Source: Streptomyces griseoruber
GTDB lineage: Bacteria; Actinomycetota; Actinomycetes; Streptomycetales; Streptomycetaceae
Direction of reading: 5' to 3'
Length of the DNA: 64,000 nucleotides
Assembly (NCBI RefSeq): GCF_001514205.1
Contig: NZ_KQ948775.1
Location: 233,891 to 297,890 of the forward strand
Every line of letters starts with the position of its first letter. The first letter of the stretch is position 1. The translations under genes and the position numbers were made by a program. This document shows, piece after piece, positions 44,190 to 52,636 of the stretch. The notes under the pieces were generated by a model. The model saw only the letters and a program-made list of their open reading frames with translations, did not search any database and was not told the origin of the DNA.

Positions 44190-44975
44190 TTACGGATTTA
44201 ATGGTTCCGGGGCGCTGGAAATTGATCCGGAAATTGATCCGGAAATTGATTCTGCGACGTTCCGTGCGACGGCATCGATATGCGGCACGAGAAAGAAATG
44301 GCCGCCCTCGAAGGTGTGGAGCGCGAACTCGTCGGTCGTGTGGGTGGCCCAGGCCCGGGCCATGGGGGCGTCCACGCGCGGGTCCTCGTCCCCGATGAAC
44401 GCGGTGACGGGGCAGTCGAGCGGGGGCGCGCCCCGGTAGCGGTACGTCTCCGTGGCGAGGTAGTCGCCGCGCACCGCGGGCAGGATCACCGCGAGCAGCT
44501 CGGGACTGTCCAGCATCCGGGGGTCCGTGCCGCCGAGGAGCTTCATGTCGGCGATCAGCTCCTCGTCGCTCGCCCGGCGCACCGGGCCGGGAGCGGGCAC
44601 CGAGGGCGCGCGCCGACCCGACACGAACAGGGCGCGCGGACGGGCCCCGGCGGCGTGCAGCCGGCTGCCCACCTCGAACGCGAGCGTGGCGCCCATGCTG
44701 TGCCCGAACAGGGCGTACGGCTCCTCGGCCCACTCGGTGAGCTCGGCGGCGACGGCGTCGGCCAGCTCGTGCAGATCCTCGACGCAGGGCTCGTGGAACC
44801 GCTCCTGGCGGCCCGGATACTGCACGACCAGCACCTCGGCCCGGGGTGCGAGCCGCGCCGAGAACGGGTGGAAGAAGGCGGCGTTGCCCCCGGCGTGCGG
44901 AAACACGAACAGCCGCACGGCACCCGGCGCGGCGGCATGGAAACTCCGCAGCCACGGAGTGCCGGGCGCCCTCAC
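44190..44975 (-). CDS. Type II thioesterase (NRPS/PKS editing enzyme)
   Basis: The protein has 261 residues from a GTG with GAGG upstream. Motifs are RLFVFPHAGGNAAFFHPFSA, the nucleophile ALFGHSMGATLAFEVG, AFIGDEDPRVD and the histidine in FEGGHFFLVPH. Such enzymes remove misloaded acyl or aminoacyl groups from carrier proteins. The extreme C-terminus SISGSISGSISS comes from three tandem 12-bp repeats. No NRPS or PKS is in the window; a decayed carrier-like frame lies just beyond the divergent gap. Confidence 0.9.
   Translation of the reverse strand: MRAPGTPWLRSFHAAAPGAVRLFVFPHAGGNAAFFHPFSARLAPRAEVLVVQYPGRQERFHEPCVEDLHELADAVAAELTEWAEEPYALFGHSMGATLAFEVGSRLHAAGARPRALFVSGRRAPSVPAPGPVRRASDEELIADMKLLGGTDPRMLDSPELLAVILPAVRGDYLATETYRYRGAPPLDCPVTAFIGDEDPRVDAPMARAWATHTTDEFALHTFEGGHFFLVPHIDAVARNVAESISGSISGSISSAPEPLNP
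44217..44252. repeat. Three tandem 12-bp repeats at the thioesterase C-terminus
   Basis: GGAAATTGATCC occurs twice and then GGAAATTGATTC, in frame, adding ISGS units to the protein end. The unit is strikingly AT-rich for this genome. Confidence 0.9.
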
Positions 44976-45179
44976 GTCCGCCTCGCGTCATGGACTCTCA
45001 CGGGGCGTCCTTTCGTCCGGTGGGTGGGGATGCCGCGGGCCAACGTACACGACAGGTGTCGGGTGAATTTTATCCGGCGTATTCGGCGGCGAATTCATTT
45101 TTGGCCATCCTTTTGTTCGCGCACCTTTTTTGCCGCATGGTGTTCGCCGCTCCCCGGTACCGCGGCGACCACCCGGCCG

Positions 45180-45443
45180 GTGTGTGACGCTGGTCTCGCC
45201 GAGGCCCTGGAGGAGATCCGGGAATCCGTCCCCGGCAACCCCGCCGGTCCCGACGGCGATTTCTTCGAGCCCGGCGGAAACCCCCTGTTCGCCGTCCGTG
45301 CCGGCGCCGCCCCGCGTGCCCGCGGACCGGCCGCCGTACCGCTGCGCGCCCTCCCCGGGACGCCCGGGATCCGGGCCTCCACCGGCGGACGCCGAAGCCT
45401 CGCCACGAGACGACAGGGCCGCCCCGGACCCCAATCGCGTTAA
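45180..45443 (+). pseudogene. Remnant of a peptidyl/acyl carrier protein lacking the phosphopantetheine serine
   Basis: The translated frame begins LAEALEEIRESVPG and contains DGDFFEPGGNPLFAVRAG, then APRARGPAAVPLRALPGTPG. This tracks the carrier-protein pattern (DxFFELGGxSLLAVRL...ARGxxVPLRALFxxPTI) closely. The attachment serine of GGxS is proline here (GGNPL), and several hydrophobic positions are proline or alanine. There is no convincing ribosome binding site; the only in-frame start is the GTG at 45180. I read it as a decayed stand-alone carrier protein or NRPS fragment, fitting the nearby type II thioesterase. Confidence 0.6.
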
Positions 45444-45500
45444 CATGACGAGAAATCGTCCGGTACCCCGCGCGGACTGGAACGGGAAGGCCGCCCTCGC

Positions 45501-46448
45501 GTGAGTGCATTTCAACAACCAGACCCCAGGGACCGCCCCGCGCGGCTCACCGTCGGCGTCGTCGGCGCCGGCCGCGTGGGACCCGCTCTGGCCGCGTCCC
45601 TCCAGCTCGCCGGACACCGCCCGGTGGCCGTCTCCGGAGTCTCCGACGCATCCCGGCGGCGGGCCGCGCTGCTGCTGCCCGACGTGCCGCTGATGCCGCC
45701 CGCCGAGGTCCTCCGGCACGCCGATCTGGTGCTGCTCACCGTCCCCGACGACACCCTGCCCGGCCTGGTGCAGGGCCTCGCCGAGACCGGTGCCGTACGG
45801 CCCGGGCAGCTCCTGGTGCACACCTCCGGCCGCTACGGCGCGAAGGTCCTCGAACCCGCCCTGCGCGCGGGCGCGCTGCCCCTGGCCCTGCACCCGGCGA
45901 TGACGTTCACCGGCACGCCCGTGGACGTCCAGCGCCTCGCCGGCTGCTCCTTCGGCGTCACCGCCCCCGACGAGCTGCGGCTGGCCGCCGAGGCCCTCGT
46001 CATCGAGATGGGCGGCGAACCCGAGTGGATCGCCGAGGAGAACCGCCCGCTCTACCACGCGGCCCTCGCCCTGGGCGCCAACCACCTGGTCACCCTCGTC
46101 GCCCAGTCCATGGAGCTGCTGCGCGCGGCGGGCGTCGAGGCCCCCGACCGGATGCTCGGCCCGCTGCTCGGCGCCGCCCTCGACAACGCGCTGCGCTCCG
46201 GCGACGCCGCGCTCACCGGCCCCGTCGCCCGCGGGGACGCCGGCACGGTCGCCGCGCACGTCGCCGAGCTGCGCCGGCACGCCCCGCAGACTGTCGCCGG
46301 GTATCTGGCGATGGCCCGGGCGACCGCCGACCGCGCGCTCGCCCACGGACTGCTCAAGCCGGAACTGGCCGAGGACCTCCTCGGCGTCCTCGCGGGCCGG
46401 GCCGACGGCGCCCCGGGCAGCCCTGGCACCGAAGGAGACGCCGGATGA
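45501..46448 (+). CDS. DUF2520 Rossmann-fold protein (NADP oxidoreductase-like)
   Basis: The protein has 315 residues. A dinucleotide-binding start (LTVGVVGAGRVGPALAASLQ) is followed by LVLLTVPDDTLPGLVQGL and a C-terminal DUF2520 helical domain (NRPLYHAALALGANHLVTLV, DNALRSGDAALTGPVARGDA). Its fold resembles ketopantoate reductase-type enzymes. It overlaps panC (ATGA), suggesting it supplies a reductase step in pantothenate synthesis, though that is inferred. The start is a GTG. Confidence 0.87.
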   Translation: MSAFQQPDPRDRPARLTVGVVGAGRVGPALAASLQLAGHRPVAVSGVSDASRRRAALLLPDVPLMPPAEVLRHADLVLLTVPDDTLPGLVQGLAETGAVRPGQLLVHTSGRYGAKVLEPALRAGALPLALHPAMTFTGTPVDVQRLAGCSFGVTAPDELRLAAEALVIEMGGEPEWIAEENRPLYHAALALGANHLVTLVAQSMELLRAAGVEAPDRMLGPLLGAALDNALRSGDAALTGPVARGDAGTVAAHVAELRRHAPQTVAGYLAMARATADRALAHGLLKPELAEDLLGVLAGRADGAPGSPGTEGDAG

Positions 46449-47455
46449 CCCCCACCCTCCTGCGCACCGCCGCCGAACTGCACGCACGCGTGCGTGCAGG
46501 CCGCCGGGCCGTCGTGATGACGATGGGCGCCCTGCACGAGGGCCACGCCACCCTGATCCGCACCGCCCGCCGACTCGCCGGGCCGGACGGCGAGGTCGTC
46601 GTCACCGTCTTCGTCAACCCGCTCCAGTTCGGCCGGGGCGAGGACCTCGACCGCTATCCGCGCACCCTGGACGCCGACCTCAAGATCGCCGAGGAGGCGG
46701 GCGCGGACGCCGTGTTCGCCCCGGCCGTGGACGAGGTCTACCCCGGCGGCGAACCCCAGGTCCGGATCAGCGCCGGCCCGATGGGGGAGCGGCTGGAGGG
46801 CGCCTCCCGCCCCGGCCACTTCGACGGCGTGCTCACCGTCGTCGCCAAGCTGCTCCACCTCACCCGCCCCGACGTGGCGCTGTACGGCCAGAAGGACGCC
46901 CAGCAGCTCGCCCTGATCCGCCGTATGGTCCGCGACCTGAACTTCGGCATCGAGATCGTCGGCGTTCCCACCGTCCGCGAGGACGACGGGCTCGCCCTGT
47001 CCAGCCGCAACCGCTATCTCTCCGCGCCGGAGCGGCGCACCGCGCTCGCGCTGTCGGCGGCCCTGTTCGCCGGCCGTGACCGGCACGCCGCCCAGGAGGC
47101 GCTGCGGGCACGCGCGCGTGAGGTGCCCGCCACACACGCGCGTGCCGAGGCGCTCAGCGCCCTCGGGGAGTCCCGCGCGGCGGCCGACGCGCACGCCGTC
47201 GCCCAGGCCGCCCCCGGCGGCGCGGGCGCCGTCCTGGCCGCCGCCCGGCTCGTCCTCGACGAGGCCGCCCGGCTCGACCCGCCGCTGGAGCTGGACTACC
47301 TCGCCCTCGTCGACCCGTCCGACTTCACGGAGATCGGTGACCGCGAGGACGGCTTCACCGGCGAGGCCGTGCTCGCCGTCGCCGCCCGGGTCGGGACGAC
47401 CCGGCTGATCGACAACCTCCCCCTCACCTTCGGAACCCTCGGAGCCGCCTTGTGA
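46445..47455 (+). CDS. panC: Pantoate--beta-alanine ligase
   Basis: The protein has 336 residues. Motifs are VMTMGALHEGHATLIR (HxGH), VFVNPLQFGRGEDLDRYPRT, ASRPGHFDGVLTVVAKLLHL, YGQKDAQQLALIRRMVRDL and DDGLALSSRNRYLS. It makes pantothenate from pantoate, beta-alanine and ATP. A spacer of about 55 residues (roughly 208-263, Ala/Arg-rich) is inserted relative to compact homologues. It overlaps both neighbours by 4 bases, so it is translationally coupled. Confidence 0.94.
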   Translation: MTPTLLRTAAELHARVRAGRRAVVMTMGALHEGHATLIRTARRLAGPDGEVVVTVFVNPLQFGRGEDLDRYPRTLDADLKIAEEAGADAVFAPAVDEVYPGGEPQVRISAGPMGERLEGASRPGHFDGVLTVVAKLLHLTRPDVALYGQKDAQQLALIRRMVRDLNFGIEIVGVPTVREDDGLALSSRNRYLSAPERRTALALSAALFAGRDRHAAQEALRARAREVPATHARAEALSALGESRAAADAHAVAQAAPGGAGAVLAAARLVLDEAARLDPPLELDYLALVDPSDFTEIGDREDGFTGEAVLAVAARVGTTRLIDNLPLTFGTLGAAL

Positions 47456-49167
47456 CCAGCACAGGCATACGACTGCACGCGCCCGCCCCGGGTTGGTCGA
47501 TCTCCGCCGACGTGGTGGTCGTCGGCTCCGGCGTGGCGGGGCTCACCGCGGCCCTGCGCTGCGAGGCCGCCGGTATGAACACCGTCGTCGTCACCAAGGC
47601 CCGGCTCGACGACGGTTCCACCCGCTGGGCGCAGGGCGGCATCGCCGCGGCCCTCGGCGAGGGCGACACCCCCGAGCAGCACCTGGACGACACCCTCGTC
47701 GCGGGCGCGGGCCTGTGCGACGAGGACGCCGTCCGGATCCTCGTCACCGAGGGCCCGGACGCCGTACGGCGGCTGATCGAGACCGGCGCGCACTTCGACG
47801 AGTCCGCCGAGGGCAACCTGGAACTCACCCGCGAGGGCGGCCACCACCGGCGCCGGATCGCCCACGCCGGCGGCGACGCGACCGGCGCGGAGATCTCCCG
47901 CGCGCTCGTCGAGGCCGCCCGCGCGCGGGGCGTACGGACCATCGAGAACGCGCTCGTCCTGGACCTGCTCACCGACGCCGACGGCCGTACGGCGGGCGTC
48001 AGCCTGCACGTCATGGGCGAGGGTCAGCACGACGGCGTGGGCGCCGTGCACGCCCCGGCGGTCGTCCTCGCCACCGGCGGCATGGGCCAGGTGTTCTCCG
48101 CGACCACCAACCCGTCCGTGTCGACGGGCGACGGCGTGGCGCTCGCGCTGCGGGCCGGCGCGGAGGTCAGCGACCTGGAGTTCGTGCAGTTCCACCCGAC
48201 CGTGCTGTTCCTCGGCCCGGACGCGGAGGGCCAGCAGCCGCTGGTCTCCGAGGCCGTACGCGGCGAGGGCGCCCACCTGGTCGACGCGGACGGCGTGCGC
48301 TTCATGGTCGGGCAGCACGAGCTCGCCGAGCTGGCGCCCCGGGACATCGTCGCCAAGGGCATCATGCGCCGGATGCAGGAGCAGGACGCCGAGCACATGT
48401 TCCTCGACGCCCGCCACTTCGGCGCCGAGATGTGGGAGCACCGCTTCCCGACGATCCTCGCCGCCTGCCGTGCCCACGGCATCGACCCGGTCCACGAGCC
48501 CATCCCGATAGCCCCGGCGGCCCACTACGCCTCCGGCGGCGTGCGCACCGACTCCCGGGGCCGGACGACCGTCCCGGGCCTCTACGCGTGCGGCGAGGTC
48601 GCCTGCACCGGGGTGCACGGCGCGAACCGGCTCGCGTCCAACTCCCTCCTGGAGGGCCTGGTCTACGCCGAGCGGATCTCCGCCGACATCGCCGACAGCC
48701 AGGCCGGCGACGGCCTGCACGCGCGTGTGCCCGCCCCGGTGGAACACCCGGAGAGGCCCGCGCACCCGCTGCTCGGCGCCGAGGCCCGGTTCGCGATCCA
48801 GCGGATCATGACCGAGGGCGCCGGGGTGCTCCGCTCCGCAGAGTCCCTGGCCAAGGCCGCCGACCAGCTCCAGCGCCTGCACGCCGAGGCCCGCGACGCG
48901 CTGGACGAGAACGGCAAGACCGCCGAGCCCGGTGTCGACACCTGGGAGGCCACCAACCTCCTGTGCGTGGCCCGCGTCCTGGTCGCCGCCGCCGCGCTGC
49001 GCGAGGAGACGCGCGGCTGCCACTGGCGCGAGGACCACGCCGACCGCGACGACCCGGCATGGCGCCGCCACATCGTCGTACGGCTGAATCCGGACCGGTC
49101 CCTCGCCGTACACACCACCGATACCGCAGACTTCCCCCCGACCCGGCAGCACCAGCAGGAGCAGTGA
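47452..49167 (+). CDS. nadB: L-aspartate oxidase
   Basis: The protein has 571 residues from a GTG overlapping the panC stop. The FAD motif is ADVVVVGSGVAGLTAALRCE. Catalytic regions include TRWAQGGIAAALGEGDT, FVQFHPTVLF and GGVRTDSRGRTTVPGLYACG, then CTGVHGANRLASNSLLEGLV. It oxidises aspartate to iminoaspartate, the first NAD biosynthesis step. nadA is not in this window. Confidence 0.95.
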   Translation: MTSTGIRLHAPAPGWSISADVVVVGSGVAGLTAALRCEAAGMNTVVVTKARLDDGSTRWAQGGIAAALGEGDTPEQHLDDTLVAGAGLCDEDAVRILVTEGPDAVRRLIETGAHFDESAEGNLELTREGGHHRRRIAHAGGDATGAEISRALVEAARARGVRTIENALVLDLLTDADGRTAGVSLHVMGEGQHDGVGAVHAPAVVLATGGMGQVFSATTNPSVSTGDGVALALRAGAEVSDLEFVQFHPTVLFLGPDAEGQQPLVSEAVRGEGAHLVDADGVRFMVGQHELAELAPRDIVAKGIMRRMQEQDAEHMFLDARHFGAEMWEHRFPTILAACRAHGIDPVHEPIPIAPAAHYASGGVRTDSRGRTTVPGLYACGEVACTGVHGANRLASNSLLEGLVYAERISADIADSQAGDGLHARVPAPVEHPERPAHPLLGAEARFAIQRIMTEGAGVLRSAESLAKAADQLQRLHAEARDALDENGKTAEPGVDTWEATNLLCVARVLVAAAALREETRGCHWREDHADRDDPAWRRHIVVRLNPDRSLAVHTTDTADFPPTRQHQQEQ

Positions 49168-49172
49168 CACAC

Positions 49173-50159
49173 GTGAGCACCGACGACCTCCCCCTCGCCC
49201 CGACCGGCGGCTGCGGCGACGGCTGCGCCTGCGGCGCAGAGGGCGACCTCGGCGACGAGGAATACCTGGAGTGCGGTCTCGACCCCGCGCTCGCCCAGCT
49301 CCTGGCCGAGGCCGGGCTCGACCCGGTCGAGGTCGAGGACATCGCCAACGTCGCCATCCAGGAGGACCTGGCGCACGGCGTGGACGTGACGACGGTCGCG
49401 ACCATCCCCGAGGAGGCGGTGGCCACCGCCGACTTCACCGCGCGCGAGGCGGGCGTGGTCGCCGGCCTGCGGGTCGCCGAGGCGGTCGTCTCGGTGGTGT
49501 GCACCGACGAGTTCGAGGTCGAGCGGCACGTCGAGGACGGCGACCGGGTGGAGGCGGGCCAGAAGCTGCTGTCGGTGACGACCCGCACGCGCGACCTGCT
49601 GACCGCCGAGCGCAGCGCGCTGAACCTGCTGTGCCGGCTGTCCGGCATCGCGACCGCCACGCGCGCGTGGGCGGACACCCTGGAGGACACGAAGGCGCGG
49701 GTGCGGGACACCCGCAAGACCACGCCGGGCCTGCGCTCCCTGGAGAAGTTCGCGGTCCGCGCGGGCGGTGGCGTCAACCACCGCATGTCGCTGTCGGACG
49801 CGGCCCTCGTCAAGGACAACCACGTGGTCGCGGCGGGCGGCGTCGCCCAGGCCTTCACGGCCGTCCGGGAGGCCTTCCCGGACGTGCCGATCGAGGTCGA
49901 GGTCGACACCCTGCACCAGCTGCGCGAGGTCGTCGACGCGGGTGCCGACCTGATCCTGCTGGACAACTTCACCCCGGGCGAGTGCGCCGAGGCGGTGGGC
50001 ATCGTCGGCGGACGGGCCCTGCTGGAGGCCTCGGGCCGGCTGACCCTGGAGAACGCCAAGGCCTACGCCGACACCGGCGTCGACTTCCTGGCCGTCGGCG
50101 CCCTCACCCACTCCTCGCCGATCCTGGACATCGGTCTGGATCTGCGGGACGCGGAGTAG
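49173..50159 (+). CDS. nadC: Nicotinate-nucleotide pyrophosphorylase (carboxylating)
   Basis: The protein has 328 residues. Quinolinate phosphoribosyltransferase motifs are NVAIQEDLAHGVDVTTVATI, LLTAERSALNLLCRLSGIAT, RVRDTRKTTPGLRSLEKFAV, GGVNHRMSLSDAALVKDNHV and LILLDNFTPGE. It converts quinolinate to nicotinate mononucleotide. The N-terminus has an added Cys-rich segment, GGCGDGCACGAEG, that is not part of the catalytic fold. AGGAG lies 11 bases before the GTG at 49173. Confidence 0.94.
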   Translation: MSTDDLPLAPTGGCGDGCACGAEGDLGDEEYLECGLDPALAQLLAEAGLDPVEVEDIANVAIQEDLAHGVDVTTVATIPEEAVATADFTAREAGVVAGLRVAEAVVSVVCTDEFEVERHVEDGDRVEAGQKLLSVTTRTRDLLTAERSALNLLCRLSGIATATRAWADTLEDTKARVRDTRKTTPGLRSLEKFAVRAGGGVNHRMSLSDAALVKDNHVVAAGGVAQAFTAVREAFPDVPIEVEVDTLHQLREVVDAGADLILLDNFTPGECAEAVGIVGGRALLEASGRLTLENAKAYADTGVDFLAVGALTHSSPILDIGLDLRDAE

Positions 50160-50175
50160 GGAGCGGGTGCCGGTC

Positions 50176-50973
50176 ATGCTGCTGACGATCGACGTGGGGA
50201 ACACGCACACGGTGCTCGGCCTGTTCGACGGTGAGGACATCGTCGAGCACTGGCGGATCTCGACCGACTCCCGCCGTACGGCCGACGAACTCGCGGTCCT
50301 GCTGCAGGGCCTGATGGGCATGCACCCGCTGCTCGGCGTGGAGCTGGGCGAAGGCATCGACGGCATCGCGATCTGCGCGACCGTCCCCTCGGTGCTGCAC
50401 GAACTGCGCGAGGTGACCCGCCGCTACTACGGCGACGTCCCCGCGGTCCTCGTCGAACCGGGCGTCAAGACCGGGGTGCCGATCCTCTTCGACAACCCCA
50501 AGGAGGTCGGCGCCGACCGCATCATCAACGCGGTCGCCGCGAACGAGCTCTACGGCGGTCCGGCGATCGTCGTCGACTTCGGCACCGCGACGACGTTCGA
50601 CGCGGTCAGCGCGCGCGGCGAGTACGTCGGCGGGGTCATCGCCCCGGGCATCGAGATCTCGGTCGAGGCCCTCGGCGTCAAGGCGGCCCAGCTCCGGAAG
50701 ATCGAGGTGGCCCGGCCGCGCAGCGTGATCGGCAAGAACACGGTCGAGGCGATGCAGTCCGGCATCGTCTACGGCTTCGCGGGCCAGGTCGACGGCGTGG
50801 TCACCCGGATGGCCCGCGAGCTGGCGGAGGACCCCGACGACGTCACCGTGATCGCGACGGGCGGCCTCGCGCCGATGGTCCTCGGCGAGTCGTCGGTGAT
50901 CGACGAGCACGAGCCGTGGCTGACGCTGATCGGGCTGCGGCTGGTGTACGAGCGGAACGTCTCGCGAATGTGA
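50176..50973 (+). CDS. coaX: Type III pantothenate kinase
   Basis: The protein has 265 residues. CoaX motifs are LLTIDVGNTHTVLGLFDGED, VEPGVKTGVPILFDNPKEVG, ADRIINAVAANELYGGPAIV and VDFGTATTFDAVSARGEYVG. It phosphorylates pantothenate, starting CoA synthesis. The ATG at 50176 is preferred (GGGAG 12 bases upstream) over the GTG at 50167. It is the last gene of the operon that also contains panC. Confidence 0.94.
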   Translation: MLLTIDVGNTHTVLGLFDGEDIVEHWRISTDSRRTADELAVLLQGLMGMHPLLGVELGEGIDGIAICATVPSVLHELREVTRRYYGDVPAVLVEPGVKTGVPILFDNPKEVGADRIINAVAANELYGGPAIVVDFGTATTFDAVSARGEYVGGVIAPGIEISVEALGVKAAQLRKIEVARPRSVIGKNTVEAMQSGIVYGFAGQVDGVVTRMARELAEDPDDVTVIATGGLAPMVLGESSVIDEHEPWLTLIGLRLVYERNVSRM

Positions 50974-51051
50974 GCGGCCAGGGGGCGGATTCGCGCGCGC
51001 CACACCCGCCCCCTATGTCGAATTTGTCCGATTAGCGCGTATCGTCGGCGC

Positions 51052-51783
51052 ATGCCCACGCCATACGGATCCCGCGGCGGCATGGCGTTCGGCGCGGAGG
51101 AGCTGCGTGTGCTCCGCCGCGCCCTCGCCCTCGCCCTCCACCCCGGCCCCGCCAGCGACGAGGACGTCCAGGACTGTCATCGCCTAGCCGAGTCCCTCGA
51201 CGAGGCGCTGTGCGAGGCCGCCCGGTTGCGGGCCTTCCTGGTGGCCGACCTCGGCCGGTACCGCGCCGCCCTGCCCGGCGCCGCCGTCGGCTACCTCACG
51301 CTCCTGGAGGAGGTCCTGGCCACGGGGCACCGGCCCGGCCCCGAGGACCTCGCCGCCCTGCGCGCCCTGCGCGGCGATCCGGCCGCCGCCGCCCTCCTGG
51401 CCCGCTGCCAGGTCCTCGCCGAACAGGACGTACGGGCCCGCCTGGCGCGCCGTACGCCCCGCCAGGCCTCCCCGGCCGTCCCGCTGGTCCCGGCGTCCCG
51501 TACGCGCCTTCTCGCCCTCCCGGGGGGCCGTTCCGCCGAAGCCGAGGGCGTCCTGACGGCCGCCGCCGACGATCCGCGCGAGGAACCCCGCAAGAAACCC
51601 GCCGAGAAACCCGCCGAGAGGCCCGCCGCGCCCGCTCCCGGCCCCGTGAAGCGGCCCGCCCCCGAGCCCGGCCGCCGCCCCGTCCCCACCCCGGGCGAGG
51701 TCTTCCCGCGCCGCCGGCCCACCCCTCCGCCGCCGCCCGCCGAGCCGGAGCAGCGGCAGCCGCGGAGACTGGCGGTCGGCTGA
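51052..51783 (+). CDS. Hypothetical protein with helical N-terminus and Pro/Lys/Arg-rich tail
   Basis: The protein has 243 residues. The first 130 are helical (ELRVLRRALALALHPGPASD, LAESLDEALCEAARLRAFLV, GYLTLLEEVLATGHR) with no motif I recognise. The last 100 are disordered Pro/Ala/Lys/Arg-rich sequence. The ATG lies 6 bases after TATCGT and lacks a ribosome binding site, so the gene is likely leaderless. It stands alone after coaX. Confidence 0.75.
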   Translation: MPTPYGSRGGMAFGAEELRVLRRALALALHPGPASDEDVQDCHRLAESLDEALCEAARLRAFLVADLGRYRAALPGAAVGYLTLLEEVLATGHRPGPEDLAALRALRGDPAAAALLARCQVLAEQDVRARLARRTPRQASPAVPLVPASRTRLLALPGGRSAEAEGVLTAAADDPREEPRKKPAEKPAERPAAPAPGPVKRPAPEPGRRPVPTPGEVFPRRRPTPPPPPAEPEQRQPRRLAVG

Positions 51784-51866
51784 GGCGCACGCGCGTGTGC
51801 GGGGGGCGCGGCGCGTCGGGCCGACCCCGCCCCGGTGTCCCGTTCCCCCGTGGCTACCCTGGATCC

Positions 51867-52046
51867 ATGGACTATGTCTCCGCGCTGGTGCCCCCCGTCG
51901 TCATGGCCGTGTTCTTCATCGGTGTGATCAGGGTGATCGTGAAGACCCAGGGGGGCGCCAACAAGGCCAAGGAGGACGCGGCCGTCGACGCCGCCCTCGC
52001 GCGCACGCAGAGCGCCGGTCGGACCCCCGCCGGTCCCGACGCCTGA
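51867..52046 (+). CDS. Small single-pass membrane protein (59 aa)
   Basis: The protein starts MDYVSALVPPVVMAVFFIGV, then IRVIVKTQGGANKAKEDAAV, and ends AGRTPAGPDA. It has one N-terminal membrane helix and a short charged cytoplasmic tail. The ATG lies 6 bases after TACCCT with no ribosome binding site. Coding is supported by this placement and by the T-tract terminator directly after. Function is unknown. Confidence 0.75.
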   Translation: MDYVSALVPPVVMAVFFIGVIRVIVKTQGGANKAKEDAAVDAALARTQSAGRTPAGPDA

Positions 52047-52079
52047 CCCCGCCGTCCCGCAGGGGAGGGGCGGCACCCC

Positions 52080-52114
52080 GGCGTACGGCTCCCCCGGAGT
52101 CGTACGCCCTTTTT
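52080..52114 (+). terminator. Intrinsic terminator with T-tract
   Basis: GGCGTACGGCTCC pairs with GGAGTCGTACGCC (loop CCC, one G/T wobble), followed by CTTTTTG. A true T-tract is uncommon in Streptomyces terminators. Confidence 0.85.
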
Positions 52115-52183
52115 GTGCCCGTCTGACATCGAAAGCGCACGTCCGGCACGCGATTGCCGAGATCTCCCACTATTGTGCTGAGA

Positions 52184-52627
52184 GTGCCTCGCCCATTGGG
52201 AGAACTCGAAGACGCGGTCATGACGCGGGTGTGGAAGTGGAACCGCCCGGTGACGGTTCGGGAAGTCCTGGAAGACCTTCAGCGGGAACGGTCCATCGCC
52301 TACACCACGGTGATGACCGTTTTGGACAATCTCCATCAGAAGGGCTGGGTGCGCCGCGAGGCCGAAGGCCGGGCCTATCGATATGAGGCGGTCTCCACCC
52401 GCGCCGCCTACGCCGCCGCCCTCATGAACGACGCCTGGGCGCAGAGCGACAACCCCGCCGCCGCCCTCGTCGCCTTCTTCGGGATGATGAGCGACGAACA
52501 GCGACAGGCGCTGCGCGACGCCGTACGCATCGTCCAAGGCCCCGAAACATCCGAAGCCGCATCTGCGGGCACCACCGGCACTGCCGGGGAGAACCCCGCC
52601 TCGGCATCCGGGGGCGGCGGGCGATAG
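52184..52627 (+). CDS. BlaI/MecI/CopY-family repressor
   Basis: The protein has 147 residues. The winged helix is RPLGELEDAVMTRVWKWNRP, then TVREVLEDLQRERSIAYTTV and MTVLDNLHQKGWVRREAEGR. A helical dimerisation tail follows, then a Gly/Ala/Ser-rich end. No BlaR1-type sensor lies next to it, so the signal is unknown. The GTG is 7 bases after TATTGT without a ribosome binding site, so it is probably leaderless. Confidence 0.88.
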   Translation: MPRPLGELEDAVMTRVWKWNRPVTVREVLEDLQRERSIAYTTVMTVLDNLHQKGWVRREAEGRAYRYEAVSTRAAYAAALMNDAWAQSDNPAAALVAFFGMMSDEQRQALRDAVRIVQGPETSEAASAGTTGTAGENPASASGGGGR

Positions 52628-52636
52628 CGTCCGCAC

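Noticed and set aside
45000..45180. NRPS adenylation or condensation coding sequence upstream of the carrier-like frame
   Set aside because: None of the three rightward frames shows core motifs of such domains, so only the carrier-like remnant is reported.
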